Shown: piece by piece, positions 16,825 to 24,592 of the stretch
Layout of the letters: each line of letters begins with the position of its first letter
How positions within the stretch are numbered: position 1 is the stretch's first letter
NCBI RefSeq assembly: GCF_025398735.1
Contig: NZ_CP104694.1
Location: 5,297,465-5,361,464, forward strand
Direction of reading: 5' to 3'
From: Tahibacter amnicola
GTDB taxonomy: Bacteria; Pseudomonadota; Gammaproteobacteria; Xanthomonadales; Rhodanobacteraceae
Length of the DNA stretch: 64,000 bases
Translations under genes and position numbers: made by a program
The notes under the pieces: generated by a model
What the model saw: the letters and a program-made list of their open reading frames with translations, nothing else
Databases searched by the model: none
Told to the model about the DNA's origin: nothing

Positions 16825-19287
16825 TCAGAACGAGTAGGTCGCCGACAGCACCGCCTGGCGCGCATCGCCCGGCGTGGCCCAGCCGTTGGCGTTGGTGCGG
16901 ATACGGGTGTAATAGGTCTTGTCGAACAGGTTGTTGACGTTGAGCTGCAGACGGAAATCCTGGTTGACGTTCCAGGCCACCATTGCGCGATGCAGCCAGT
17001 ACGCGTCCGACTTCGGCAGCACGCCGGCGATATTCGTGGCCGAGTGCTGGCCGACGTAGAAATCGCCCTGGTAGCTCGCGCCGTAGCCGAACTGCCAGCT
17101 GCCAACGTCCATCGTCGTCCACAGGTTGAACGCGTGTTCCGGCACGCTCAGCAGGTCATCGCCGCGTGTGTAGTCCCGGCCGGCCGAAGCGGCGAAGTCC
17201 GAGGCGCCCTGCAGCACTTCGCTGTCGAGGTAGGTGTAGTTGGCGTACACGGCCCACTTGTCGGTCACCATGCCACTGACACCCAGGATCACGCCGTCGA
17301 CGCGCGCGCGGCCATCCAGCTGCTGCTCGCCCGACGGATTGGCTTCGTTGCCCGGATCATTGACGCGGTAGTTCTTGCGATCATTGCGGAACACCGAGGC
17401 GGTGAGCGAGAGGCGATCGTCCAGCAGATCCCACTTGGTGCCGAGTTCCAGGTTGACCGCGGTTTCCGGATCCAGGTTGCAGTTCACGGTGCCGGCGGTG
17501 ATGTTCGCCTGGATTGCCGGGTTGCAGGTGCCGTTGACCGAACTCTTCGAGGGCGTCTTCGCGTTGCCGTAGGCCAGGTAGATGCTGCCGGCTTCCACCG
17601 GCTTGAAAACAACGCCGGCGCGGTAGGAGAACAGGTCATCGCTGTTCTTGGCCGGTACTGCCGCGCCGGTCACCGTGCCGATCGGCCCGGCCGAATTGCC
17701 GGCGTTCTGGACGACGTTGTAACCGGTGGTGCTGCCTTCGTTGTGCTCGTAGCGCGCGCCCAGATTGAGCGACCACTGCTCGTTGAACTTGAGGTTGTCG
17801 AACACGTACAGGGCGCTGTTATCCAGCTCGCCGTCGGTCTTGCTGGTCAAGGTGCGGTGACGCGGGCCGGTCCAGTAGGTCTGCGGGCGATACGGATCGA
17901 GGAACGGATAGTGCGCCGGCGCCGTGTACGGATTGCTGCCGTCGGCATTGCGGAATTCCGCCGTGCCGTCCAGTTCGAAACTTTCATGCATCAGGGAGAA
18001 TCCGCCAACCAGGGTGTGCTGGATCGCACCGGTGTCGAAATTGGCGGTCAGGTCCGTCTGGTTGACCAGCATGCGGTTGGTCGTATCCCGGCCATTGCCG
18101 CGCGGACCACCCGGCAGCCAGCTGCCGGCCGGAACGGTGACATCCGTCGCCACGTTCGGCGGGTTCTGGCGCACCACGCAGCTGGCACCCGTCGGCGTCA
18201 GGTTGTTCGGCATGCAGAAGGTGCCGCCCGGCGCGGAGACGATGGTGAATACCGACACCTTCTGCGCGCGGGTGAAGTTGCGCAGCGACAGCTGGTCGTT
18301 GAAGGTGTGCTGCAGAATGGCTGTGAAGCTGTCGACCTCAATCTCCTGCGTGTCGACATTGCGATTGCCGTAGTAGGTTTCCGGATCCAGGCCCGGCAGC
18401 GGAATCGCCGAATCACCGACATGGAAGAACGGCACGCCGTACTGCGGGATGTTGTCATCCTTCTGATGCAGATAGCTCAGCGTGAAGGTCGTGTCCGAGC
18501 CCAGGCCGAAGGCAATCGACGGGGCGAAACCCCAGCGCTTGAAGGTTTCGACGTCACGACCCGGCGCGTCATTGCGGTGCGCCATCAGATTCAGGCGGAA
18601 CGCTGCCGATTCGCCAATCTTGTGGTTCGTATCGGCCGTAAAGCGACCGTAGCTGTCGGTGCCGGCGGCGCCGGTCACATGGGTGAAATCGTCGTCCCTG
18701 GCAGCCTTGCTCACCAGGTTGATCGTGCCACCGACAGAGCCTGCACCCGAATACACCGAGTTCGCGCCGTTCACCACTTCCACCTGCTCCAGGTTGAAGG
18801 TGTCAGAACGCGAATACTGCGCGCTGTCACGCACGCCGTCGGCCTGGATGTCGGTGCTGGACGCAAAGCCGCGCAGGTTGATGCTGTCGCCGAAGCCGCC
18901 GCCGCCTTCGCCGGCGCCAAAGGTGATGCCCGGCAAGGTCGACAGCACGTCGCGCAGCGACAGCAGGTTCTGCTCGGCAGCGACCTTCTGCGGCACGATG
19001 CTCACGGTCTGCGGGGTATCGCGCAGCGGCGCGGTGTACTTGGGCGAGGCGGGTTCGGCGCGCGTGGCGATGCCCTGCACGTCGACGGCGTCCAGCTCGG
19101 TTTCCTCGCGACGGCTCGAGCGGCTGGCCGCGTCAGCAGCGTCCGGGGTATCCGGCGTCTGTGCAGCGAGCGACTCGGTTTCGGCAGCGAAGACCGGCGC
19201 ACCGGAGAGCAGCGCAAGGCCCAGGGCGGTCGCCATCAGGCGCTTGGGGGTACCGGCGGACGAGGTGATGAACGACGAAACAGTCAT
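16825..19287 (-). CDS. TonB-dependent catecholate-type siderophore receptor (Fiu/PiuA-like)
   Basis: An 820-aa outer-membrane receptor for ferric siderophores. Residues 1-34 are a long signal peptide ending PVFA. An Asp/Ala-rich stretch precedes a TonB-box-like region, then the siderophore-type plug (PLRDTPQTVSIVPQKV, LPGITFGAGEGG, INLRGFASSTDIQADGVRD, VEVVNGANSVYSG, GGTINLVSK) and a 22-strand-type barrel ending in Phe (ATYSF). Overall pattern and the downstream piuC point to the Fiu/PiuA group, i.e. monomeric catechols. AGGGAAG precedes the ATG. A Fur-box-like site lies 122-141 bp upstream. Confidence 0.94.
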   Translation of the reverse strand: MTVSSFITSSAGTPKRLMATALGLALLSGAPVFAAETESLAAQTPDTPDAADAASRSSRREETELDAVDVQGIATRAEPASPKYTAPLRDTPQTVSIVPQKVAAEQNLLSLRDVLSTLPGITFGAGEGGGGFGDSINLRGFASSTDIQADGVRDSAQYSRSDTFNLEQVEVVNGANSVYSGAGSVGGTINLVSKAARDDDFTHVTGAAGTDSYGRFTADTNHKIGESAAFRLNLMAHRNDAPGRDVETFKRWGFAPSIAFGLGSDTTFTLSYLHQKDDNIPQYGVPFFHVGDSAIPLPGLDPETYYGNRNVDTQEIEVDSFTAILQHTFNDQLSLRNFTRAQKVSVFTIVSAPGGTFCMPNNLTPTGASCVVRQNPPNVATDVTVPAGSWLPGGPRGNGRDTTNRMLVNQTDLTANFDTGAIQHTLVGGFSLMHESFELDGTAEFRNADGSNPYTAPAHYPFLDPYRPQTYWTGPRHRTLTSKTDGELDNSALYVFDNLKFNEQWSLNLGARYEHNEGSTTGYNVVQNAGNSAGPIGTVTGAAVPAKNSDDLFSYRAGVVFKPVEAGSIYLAYGNAKTPSKSSVNGTCNPAIQANITAGTVNCNLDPETAVNLELGTKWDLLDDRLSLTASVFRNDRKNYRVNDPGNEANPSGEQQLDGRARVDGVILGVSGMVTDKWAVYANYTYLDSEVLQGASDFAASAGRDYTRGDDLLSVPEHAFNLWTTMDVGSWQFGYGASYQGDFYVGQHSATNIAGVLPKSDAYWLHRAMVAWNVNQDFRLQLNVNNLFDKTYYTRIRTNANGWATPGDARQAVLSATYSF

Positions 19288-19408
19288 GAAACTTCCCTGA
19301 AAACAATGAATGCGATGGGTGGGCCCTTCGGTGGGCCGCTGCAGGCCGAACCCGCCGCGGCAGGTAGCCGGCGAGGTTTTGGCTCACGGTATCGGCGAAC
19401 AATAAATT

Positions 19409-19428
19409 AAATAAGAATGATTCGCAAT
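19409..19428 (-). promoter_or_regulatory. Fur-box-like site upstream of the siderophore receptor
   Basis: AT-rich island in a GC-rich gap, with the dyad GAATGATTC (19415-19423) at its centre. The 20-mer AAATAAGAATGATTCGCAAT is identical at 17 of 20 positions to a site upstream of the PepSY operon (23181-23200). Content and position fit Fur repression of the receptor-piuC unit. Confidence 0.65.
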
Positions 19429-19474
19429 ACGAAGTCTTAACATCGCCGTACGGACGGTGTCCGCGGACTGGTGG

Positions 19475-21061
19475 TCAATACACGTCGCGCCGGTATCGGC
19501 CTTCGGCAATCAGGTTGTCGACGCTGGCCTCACCCAGGATGGCCCGCAGACGCGCGTCGACCGCCGGCGCCATGCCGTGCAGGCTGCCGCAGACATAAAT
19601 CGCAGCGCCCTCGGAAACCCACCGCGTCAGCGTCGCCGACGCTTCGCCCAGGCGGTCCTGCACGTAGACCGGCGACTGGCCGTCACGGGAAAAGGCCAGG
19701 TCGAGGCGATCAAGCCATCCATCCGCCAGCCAGCCCTGCAATTCATCGCCGAACGGGTAGTCGGTACGGCGGCTGCGCTCGCCGTAGAGCAACCAGTTGC
19801 GCCGGATACCCGCCGTCTGGCGCGCCTTGAGCAACGCGCGCAGCCCGGCGATACCGGTGCCGTTGCCAATCAGGATCAACGGTGGCCCACCCACGGGCAG
19901 ATGGAAATTCGTGTTGCGGCGCAGGCGCAACAGCACCGTATCGCCCACCGCGGCGTGTGCGGTCAACCAGCCCGACGCAACCCCCATCCGGCCATCCTCG
20001 CCCCGCATCTGGCGAACGACCAGTTCCAATGCCCCATCGGACGGCAGCGATGCAATGGAGTAATCCCGATGCATGAACCGCGGTAGCGTCGACGCGTCCG
20101 GCAATAGGTCGAATGCCGGTGCTGGTGACGGTAATTCGGCCGTCGCCAGCACGTGCTCCCAGCTGGCGCGCTGCGAGGGAGTTGCCGTGGCGGGCAGGTG
20201 ATCGCGCAGCCAGGCGGCGACCTCGTCCGCCGGCCGCTGCGGTAATACCTGTGCGATATCACCCGCCTGCCAGTCCGGTGTCATCCCCGGCGGCGGTGCC
20301 AGGACGATCCGGAAACAGGGCGCTCCGACGCCCGCGGGATTCAGGCACTCGCGCGATACCAACCGCCAGGGGTCATCGGAACGATTCGGCGTCGGCGAGT
20401 CGGACGCCGTATCGCCGTGCAGTTGTTGCTGCCACTGCGATAGCACGGACGTGTCGGCGTCATCGACCTGCAGACAGTCGAACAGCCGCGTCGCACCCTG
20501 CCCGGCCAGCCATGCATCGAGCTGCCGGCCGAAGGCACAGAATTGCGCGTAGTGCCGATCACCCAGCGCCAGCACCCCATAGCGCAGGCCATGCAGTGCG
20601 AGCGCCTGCGACATGACGCGGCGACGGAAGCGATCGCCCATGTCCGGCGGCTCGCCCTCGCCGTAGGTGCTGACGACGAAATACACGGTGGAATACCGCG
20701 CGAGGAAGGCGGCATCGACGGCCGCGAGCGAAACGACGGGGGCGTCCGTGCCGGCCTGCCGGAATCGTTCCGCCGTCTGCCGGGCGATCTGTTCGGCCGT
20801 ACCGGTCTGCGTGGCATACACCACTGCCAGCTGGCCGCCCGGTTTCGTGGCGGATCCGGCAGCGCGCAGCCACACAGACCAGGCCGCCCACGCGGCGATG
20901 AGTGCGACAATCGCAGCGCCGCGGGCCGGCTCGACGCCACGCCACAGGATCGGCTCGCGCTGCAGCCATAGCAGCGCGACGGCAATTGCCGCCAGGAGCG
21001 CCAGCACGGCGTAGCCGGCCAGCGCTCCGGTGCTACGGCGCTCCTTGCGTGAGACAGTCAC
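19475..21061 (-). CDS. Membrane-anchored diflavin reductase (flavodoxin + FAD/NADPH domains)
   Basis: Predicted to move electrons from NADPH through FAD and FMN to an acceptor at the inner membrane. Two membrane segments (about 14-33 and 48-66) precede a flavodoxin domain with FMN loops TQTGTAE (84-90), STYGEGEPPD (131-140) and LGDRHY (166-171). The reductase part follows with RDYSIAS (332-338, FAD), GVASGWL (360-366), GNGTGIA (399-405, NADPH), YGERS (426-430), YVCGS (489-493) and a C-terminal Tyr. It resembles CysJ/P450-reductase but is in an iron operon, last after PepSY, DUF2271 and DUF4198 genes. A ferric-siderophore or periplasmic-chain reductase is likely; the exact acceptor is unknown. 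The start is a GTG with GGAA eight bases upstream. Confidence 0.88.
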   Translation of the reverse strand: MTVSRKERRSTGALAGYAVLALLAAIAVALLWLQREPILWRGVEPARGAAIVALIAAWAAWSVWLRAAGSATKPGGQLAVVYATQTGTAEQIARQTAERFRQAGTDAPVVSLAAVDAAFLARYSTVYFVVSTYGEGEPPDMGDRFRRRVMSQALALHGLRYGVLALGDRHYAQFCAFGRQLDAWLAGQGATRLFDCLQVDDADTSVLSQWQQQLHGDTASDSPTPNRSDDPWRLVSRECLNPAGVGAPCFRIVLAPPPGMTPDWQAGDIAQVLPQRPADEVAAWLRDHLPATATPSQRASWEHVLATAELPSPAPAFDLLPDASTLPRFMHRDYSIASLPSDGALELVVRQMRGEDGRMGVASGWLTAHAAVGDTVLLRLRRNTNFHLPVGGPPLILIGNGTGIAGLRALLKARQTAGIRRNWLLYGERSRRTDYPFGDELQGWLADGWLDRLDLAFSRDGQSPVYVQDRLGEASATLTRWVSEGAAIYVCGSLHGMAPAVDARLRAILGEASVDNLIAEGRYRRDVY

Positions 21062-21085
21062 GGCGCTATTCCGACGATAGCAACC

Positions 21086-21889
21086 TTACTGCGGCAGTAC
21101 TTCCAGCGTCGCGGTGTAGCTGGTGCGACGGCCGGCCGCCTTCGCGACCGTGGTCTTCTTGTCTTCCACTTCCGCCTCGAGCCAGTACATTCCCGGCGCC
21201 GGCCAGCTGACACTGAACTGGCCCTTGTCGTCAGTCTTGGCACTGATCTCGGCCTGCGTATCCCGATAGCGGCTGCCGCCCGGCACGATCGTGACCGGAA
21301 GGTCCGCGGCCGGCTTGCCGTCGAGGAAGAGCTGGAAGGTTGCCTTCTCGCCCGAGAACAGGTCATTCGGGTGCGTCGTCGGCACCATCTCCAGGCCTTT
21401 GCCGCTGGTCTTGAAGGTGCTGGTGGTCGGCGCACCCGACGTCACGAAGGTTTCGTTGCGGCTGATGCCTTCGGTGATCTCCACCGCCGTCGCCGTGGCC
21501 GGGATCGCGGCCGCAAGGCCTGCTGCATCGCCGCGCCAGCGCTGCTTCTTGCCATCCAGTTCATAGCTGGCGAAAACCCCTTCGTTGGCGACCGCGATAC
21601 GGTACGTGCCCTTCTGCGTCAGGTGCAGATCGAAGCTCGAACGGAACTTGCCGGTGTGCGGGTTGGCCGGTTCAGCGCGCGAGCCGTCGGGCGCGGTGAC
21701 GACCAGCTTGTCGAGCTTGACCGGCACGTGGTTGAACACGAACAGGTCGTTCGACACCGCCGCATCGACGGTGATCCACTGGTCCGGCGTCAACACGGTG
21801 GCCGACGGCAGCAACCAGGACTTGTGCGCCTGCGCGGCGAACGACGCGCCAGCGAGCAGCGACAGGGCGATGATGCGATTGATACGCAT
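21086..21889 (-). CDS. DUF4198 periplasmic protein
   Basis: A 267-aa exported protein with a signal peptide (residues 1-21) ending AQA, so the mature protein probably begins with His (HKSWLLPS). DUF4198 members often start this way, and metal transport contexts are known for the family. The rest is beta-rich and Ig-like (FRSSFDLHLTQKGTYRIAV, FSVSWPAPGMYWLEAEV). No cysteines are visible in the mature part. It sits between the DUF2271 and diflavin reductase genes with gaps of 25-26 bp, so one transcript is likely. Role unknown; metal binding by the N-terminal His is inference. Confidence 0.88.
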   Translation of the reverse strand: MRINRIIALSLLAGASFAAQAHKSWLLPSATVLTPDQWITVDAAVSNDLFVFNHVPVKLDKLVVTAPDGSRAEPANPHTGKFRSSFDLHLTQKGTYRIAVANEGVFASYELDGKKQRWRGDAAGLAAAIPATATAVEITEGISRNETFVTSGAPTTSTFKTSGKGLEMVPTTHPNDLFSGEKATFQLFLDGKPAADLPVTIVPGGSRYRDTQAEISAKTDDKGQFSVSWPAPGMYWLEAEVEDKKTTVAKAAGRRTSYTATLEVLPQ

Positions 21890-21915
21890 GGCAGACTCCT
21901 TGGGATTCGATGGGA

Positions 21916-22449
21916 TCAGGGCGCAAGGTCGAGCGTGACGGCACCCAGCTCGGTCGTGCCGCGGGCTTCGCCGTGGGTAGGCTTCTGCGGTGGCCAGGCA
22001 AACGGGATGCGCACGACTTCGTGACCACCGACTTCGCGCGCCACTTCCACCATCAAGGTGTATTCACCGGCAGCAAGGCCGGCCATCGGGCCGCTGCGAT
22101 CAGTGGCCTTGACCGTGTGTATGCCGGCGGGCCGGGTCGCGCCGCTGACGCCGTCGATCGGCAACTGTGCCTCGCGACCGCTGCGGCGCCACCACTGGCG
22201 AAGATCAGCCAGCCATTTCACGCCTTCGTCGGCCTTGGCGGGATCGGTGCCCCCGCCCTTCTTCTGCTGGTACCACACCGCCAGGTTGACCGTCTTGCCA
22301 GGCTCCTTGCCCTGGATCCACACGGCCACATAGGGGCGGTGGTACTCGGCCACCTGCAGCGAAGGAATTTCGATGCCGACGGTCAATTCGCCGGCGCCGG
22401 CATTCGCGGTGATCGCAAGGAACAGCAAAGGCACAGCTCGAAAACGCAC
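21916..22449 (-). CDS. DUF2271 periplasmic protein
   Basis: A 177-aa exported protein. Residues 1-19 form a signal peptide (RAVPLLFLAITANAGAG). The mature part shows the DUF2271 pattern: beta strands with YVAVWIQ, tryptophan-rich LRQWWRRSGRE, the segment DGVSGATRPAG and a closing EYTLMVEVAREVGG. The start is a GTG with AAAGGAG seven bases upstream. Members commonly occur with PepSY and DUF4198 genes, as here. No enzymatic motif is seen. Confidence 0.88.
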   Translation of the reverse strand: MRFRAVPLLFLAITANAGAGELTVGIEIPSLQVAEYHRPYVAVWIQGKEPGKTVNLAVWYQQKKGGGTDPAKADEGVKWLADLRQWWRRSGREAQLPIDGVSGATRPAGIHTVKATDRSGPMAGLAAGEYTLMVEVAREVGGHEVVRIPFAWPPQKPTHGEARGTTELGAVTLDLAP

Positions 22450-22494
22450 GGTGTCACTCCTTTGGGAGAACCACGGGAAAATACAAAATGCCGG

Positions 22495-23112
22495 CTAATG
22501 CACAAAAGCCAGGACCAGCACCAGCGGTACCAGCAGGCCCAGAGCGACCAGCGGCCAGGTCTGGGGACGTCGGGCCGCATGCAGTTGCAGCAGCAGCAGC
22601 CCTGTCACCGCGAAGACGATGCAGGCCAGGGCGAAGAGGTCGATGAACCAGGTCCACGCTGGCCCGGTATTGCGGCCCTTGTGCAGATCGTTGAACCAGG
22701 CGATCCAGCCACGATCGGTGCGCTCGTACTCGGCCGTTCCCGCGACAGGATCGATGCTTACCCAGCTGTCGCCACCCGGCCGCGGCAGGGAGATCGTGAT
22801 GTCATCGGGCGATACGTCGATGCGTGCAGCCGCGAGGTGGACAGGAAACTGTGTCTGCACCCACTCGCGCACTGCGCCTGGCAATTCGCCCCCCTCGGGA
22901 ATCGCCGCAAGGGCGTCGCGCACAGGAGCGGGAACCTCCGCCTGCAGCCGCGTGACAACGGGCTTGGCGGGAATCTGCGCTGCGTGGTTCAGGGTGACGC
23001 CGGTCACCGCAAATGCCAGCAAGCCGATCAGCGAGACAGCCGAACTGATCCAATGCCAACGCAGCAGCGTCTTGAGCCATCCGGAAGGGCGTTGTGGATC
23101 GTCGACGGACAT
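22495..23112 (-). CDS. PepSY-associated inner-membrane protein
   Basis: A 205-aa integral membrane protein, first gene of the iron operon. One membrane helix near 22-42 (WISSAVSLIGLLAFAVTGVT) ends in a conserved Asn-His. A periplasmic domain of about 100 residues carries a PepSY-like fold (VTRLQAEVPAPVRDALAAI, DDITISLPRPGGDSWVSID). The motif DLHKGR precedes two C-terminal helices. His at the helix ends may bind haem, as proposed for related PepSY proteins; that is inference. The ATG at 23112 follows a GTG codon one position earlier. A Fur-box-like site lies 69-88 bp upstream. Confidence 0.86.
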   Translation of the reverse strand: MSVDDPQRPSGWLKTLLRWHWISSAVSLIGLLAFAVTGVTLNHAAQIPAKPVVTRLQAEVPAPVRDALAAIPEGGELPGAVREWVQTQFPVHLAAARIDVSPDDITISLPRPGGDSWVSIDPVAGTAEYERTDRGWIAWFNDLHKGRNTGPAWTWFIDLFALACIVFAVTGLLLLQLHAARRPQTWPLVALGLLVPLVLVLAFVH

Positions 23113-23180
23113 CACTGCGGGACCCGCGCGTGGCGATGATTGCAGCCTTCAGTGGCCGCAAGGATCCGGCATTACACCAT

Positions 23181-23200
23181 AGATGAGAATGAGTCGCAAT
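23181..23200 (-). promoter_or_regulatory. Fur-box-like site upstream of the PepSY operon
   Basis: AGATGAGAATGAGTCGCAAT matches 17 of 20 bases of the site upstream of the siderophore receptor. It lies between the end of the suf operon and the PepSY start, in the right place to control PepSY-DUF2271-DUF4198-diflavin reductase. Fur is the obvious candidate; another iron-responsive repressor is possible. Confidence 0.6.
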
Positions 23201-23232
23201 TGCGCATTGGCACCGCGCCAATCGACGAAGCC

Positions 23233-23553
23233 TCAGTCCCAGCGATCATCCCGCGTAAAGACCGTTCCGCCTTCCACCTTGACCGGGAATTTCGCCGTCG
23301 GCTCGTACGCCGGCGGGCACAACACGGCACCGGTACGCACATCGAAGCGGGCGCCATGGCGCGGGCATTCGACTTCAAATCCCTCCACGACGCCGCCGGT
23401 CAATTCACCGCCGTCGTGCGTGCACAGGTCTTCAATGGCATAGAGGGTGCCGTCGATATTGAACACGGCGATCGCCACATCGCCATCCCAGGCCACCTTG
23501 TACTCGCCCGGCAACAGTTCCGCAGTGGTGCACACGGCAATCCAGTTCGTCAT
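23233..23553 (-). CDS. Rieske-type [2Fe-2S] ferredoxin (non-haem, NirD-like)
   Basis: A 106-aa stand-alone Rieske domain. Ligands are Cys44 and His46 (LCTHDGGEL) and Cys63 and His66 (ECPRHGARFD), the classic CxH...CxxH pair with 16 residues between. It has no membrane anchor and matches the ferredoxin components of dioxygenases and NirD-like subunits. It is the last gene of the suf operon, 47 bp after the GNAT gene, so it may be a client or an electron donor for cluster assembly; that role is inference. No strong ribosome site is close to the ATG. Confidence 0.9.
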   Translation of the reverse strand: MTNWIAVCTTAELLPGEYKVAWDGDVAIAVFNIDGTLYAIEDLCTHDGGELTGGVVEGFEVECPRHGARFDVRTGAVLCPPAYEPTAKFPVKVEGGTVFTRDDRWD

Positions 23554-23600
23554 CGGGAAAGATGGCCTCCGGGCCGGATGTTCGGTTGCAGTGCCGGCCT

Positions 23601-24149
23601 TCAGGCCAGCGGCTTGGACAGGATCTCGAATTCCAGGTCATCGCGCCTGGGCAGGCCGAAGCGCTCGTCGCCGTAGGGAAACGGCTTGCGTACGCCGGTG
23701 CGCTGATAGCCGCGCCGCAGATACCAGGCGATCAGGCTCTCGCGAACGGTGATGACCGTCATCTCCATGCGCCGGCATCCCCACAGCTCGCGCGCCACGC
23801 GCTCGGCTTCGGCGAGCATGGCCTTGCCCGTGCCGCCGCCCTGCTTGGCGGGATTGACGGCAAACATGCCGAAATAGGCCGCCTCGCCCTGCTTTTCGAT
23901 GTGCGCGGTGCACAGCAGCTCGCCGTCCCGCTCGGCCAGGATGATGCGGCTGTGGGCGTCGGCGATGATCGCCGCCACGCCGTCGGGATCAGTGCGCTGG
24001 CCATCGAGCAGGTCGGCTTCGGTGGTCCAGCCCTGTTTGCTGACGTCGCCGCGATAAGCCGATTCGACCAGGGCGACGATGGCGTTGACATCCTCTTGCG
24101 TGGCAAACCGGAAGTGCAGCGCGGCAGCCGGGTCAGCAACAGTCGTCAT
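23601..24149 (-). CDS. GNAT-family N-acetyltransferase
   Basis: A 182-aa acyl-CoA-dependent acetyltransferase. The N-terminal strand-helix (LHFRFATQEDVNAIVALVESAYRG), the acetyl-CoA motif with QGGGTGKAMLAEAERVAR (about 107-124), and the C-terminal WYLRRGYQRTG segment are typical. The ATG at 24149 overlaps the sufU stop (ATGA), which fixes the start and indicates coupled translation within the suf operon. Substrate unknown. Its place in this operon suggests a role linked to iron-sulfur metabolism or oxidative stress, but this is not proven. Confidence 0.88.
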   Translation of the reverse strand: MTTVADPAAALHFRFATQEDVNAIVALVESAYRGDVSKQGWTTEADLLDGQRTDPDGVAAIIADAHSRIILAERDGELLCTAHIEKQGEAAYFGMFAVNPAKQGGGTGKAMLAEAERVARELWGCRRMEMTVITVRESLIAWYLRRGYQRTGVRKPFPYGDERFGLPRRDDLEFEILSKPLA

Positions 24150-24592
24150 GGCGTGTCTTTCTCCGTCGTCGTGCGCGGAAGGCCGGCCAGGGCCGCCGCG
24201 GTCGTGGCAAAAGGCAACAGCGCGCATTTGCGTCGCGCAGGATAGCGCTGCAGCTCGCCGAACGCGGCGAGATCGCCCAGATCCGTATTCACCGTATCGC
24301 CCCGGACATGCGCCGCGAACTGTGCCGAAAGGGATTCGAGCGCAGATGCGTCCAGCCCCTGGACGCGCTCGGAAAGCATCGATGCGGCGGCCATCGTGAT
24401 GGCACAGCACTCCCCCTGGAAACGCATCGCCTCGATGTGACCCTCGGCGACGCGCAGTTCCACGCGCAGGCTGTCGCCACACATCGCGTTGACGCCGTCG
24501 GCCATATGCGTGGGTGCCGCCAGCGTACCGAGGTTGCGCGGTGCGCGGTTGTGATCCAGGACGATGGCGCGATAGAGATCGGCGGCGCTCAT
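24146..24592 (-). CDS. sufU: SUF system iron-sulfur scaffold / sulfur relay protein SufU
   Basis: A 148-aa IscU/SufU-like protein. The three conserved cysteines are present: Cys38 in CGDS, Cys63 in GECCAIT and Cys123 in RKCALLP, with Asp40 beside the first. It receives sulfur from SufS and works with the SufBCD complex. Its start overlaps the sufS stop and its stop overlaps the GNAT start, both as ATGA. Cys62 next to Cys63 is an extra cysteine worth noting. Confidence 0.93.
   Translation of the reverse strand: MSAADLYRAIVLDHNRAPRNLGTLAAPTHMADGVNAMCGDSLRVELRVAEGHIEAMRFQGECCAITMAAASMLSERVQGLDASALESLSAQFAAHVRGDTVNTDLGDLAAFGELQRYPARRKCALLPFATTAAALAGLPRTTTEKDTP

Noticed and set aside
16990-19410. 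Long plus-strand open frame (806 codons) opposite the siderophore receptor
   Set aside because: Antisense shadow of a full receptor with recognisable plug motifs; composition is unlike any protein family.
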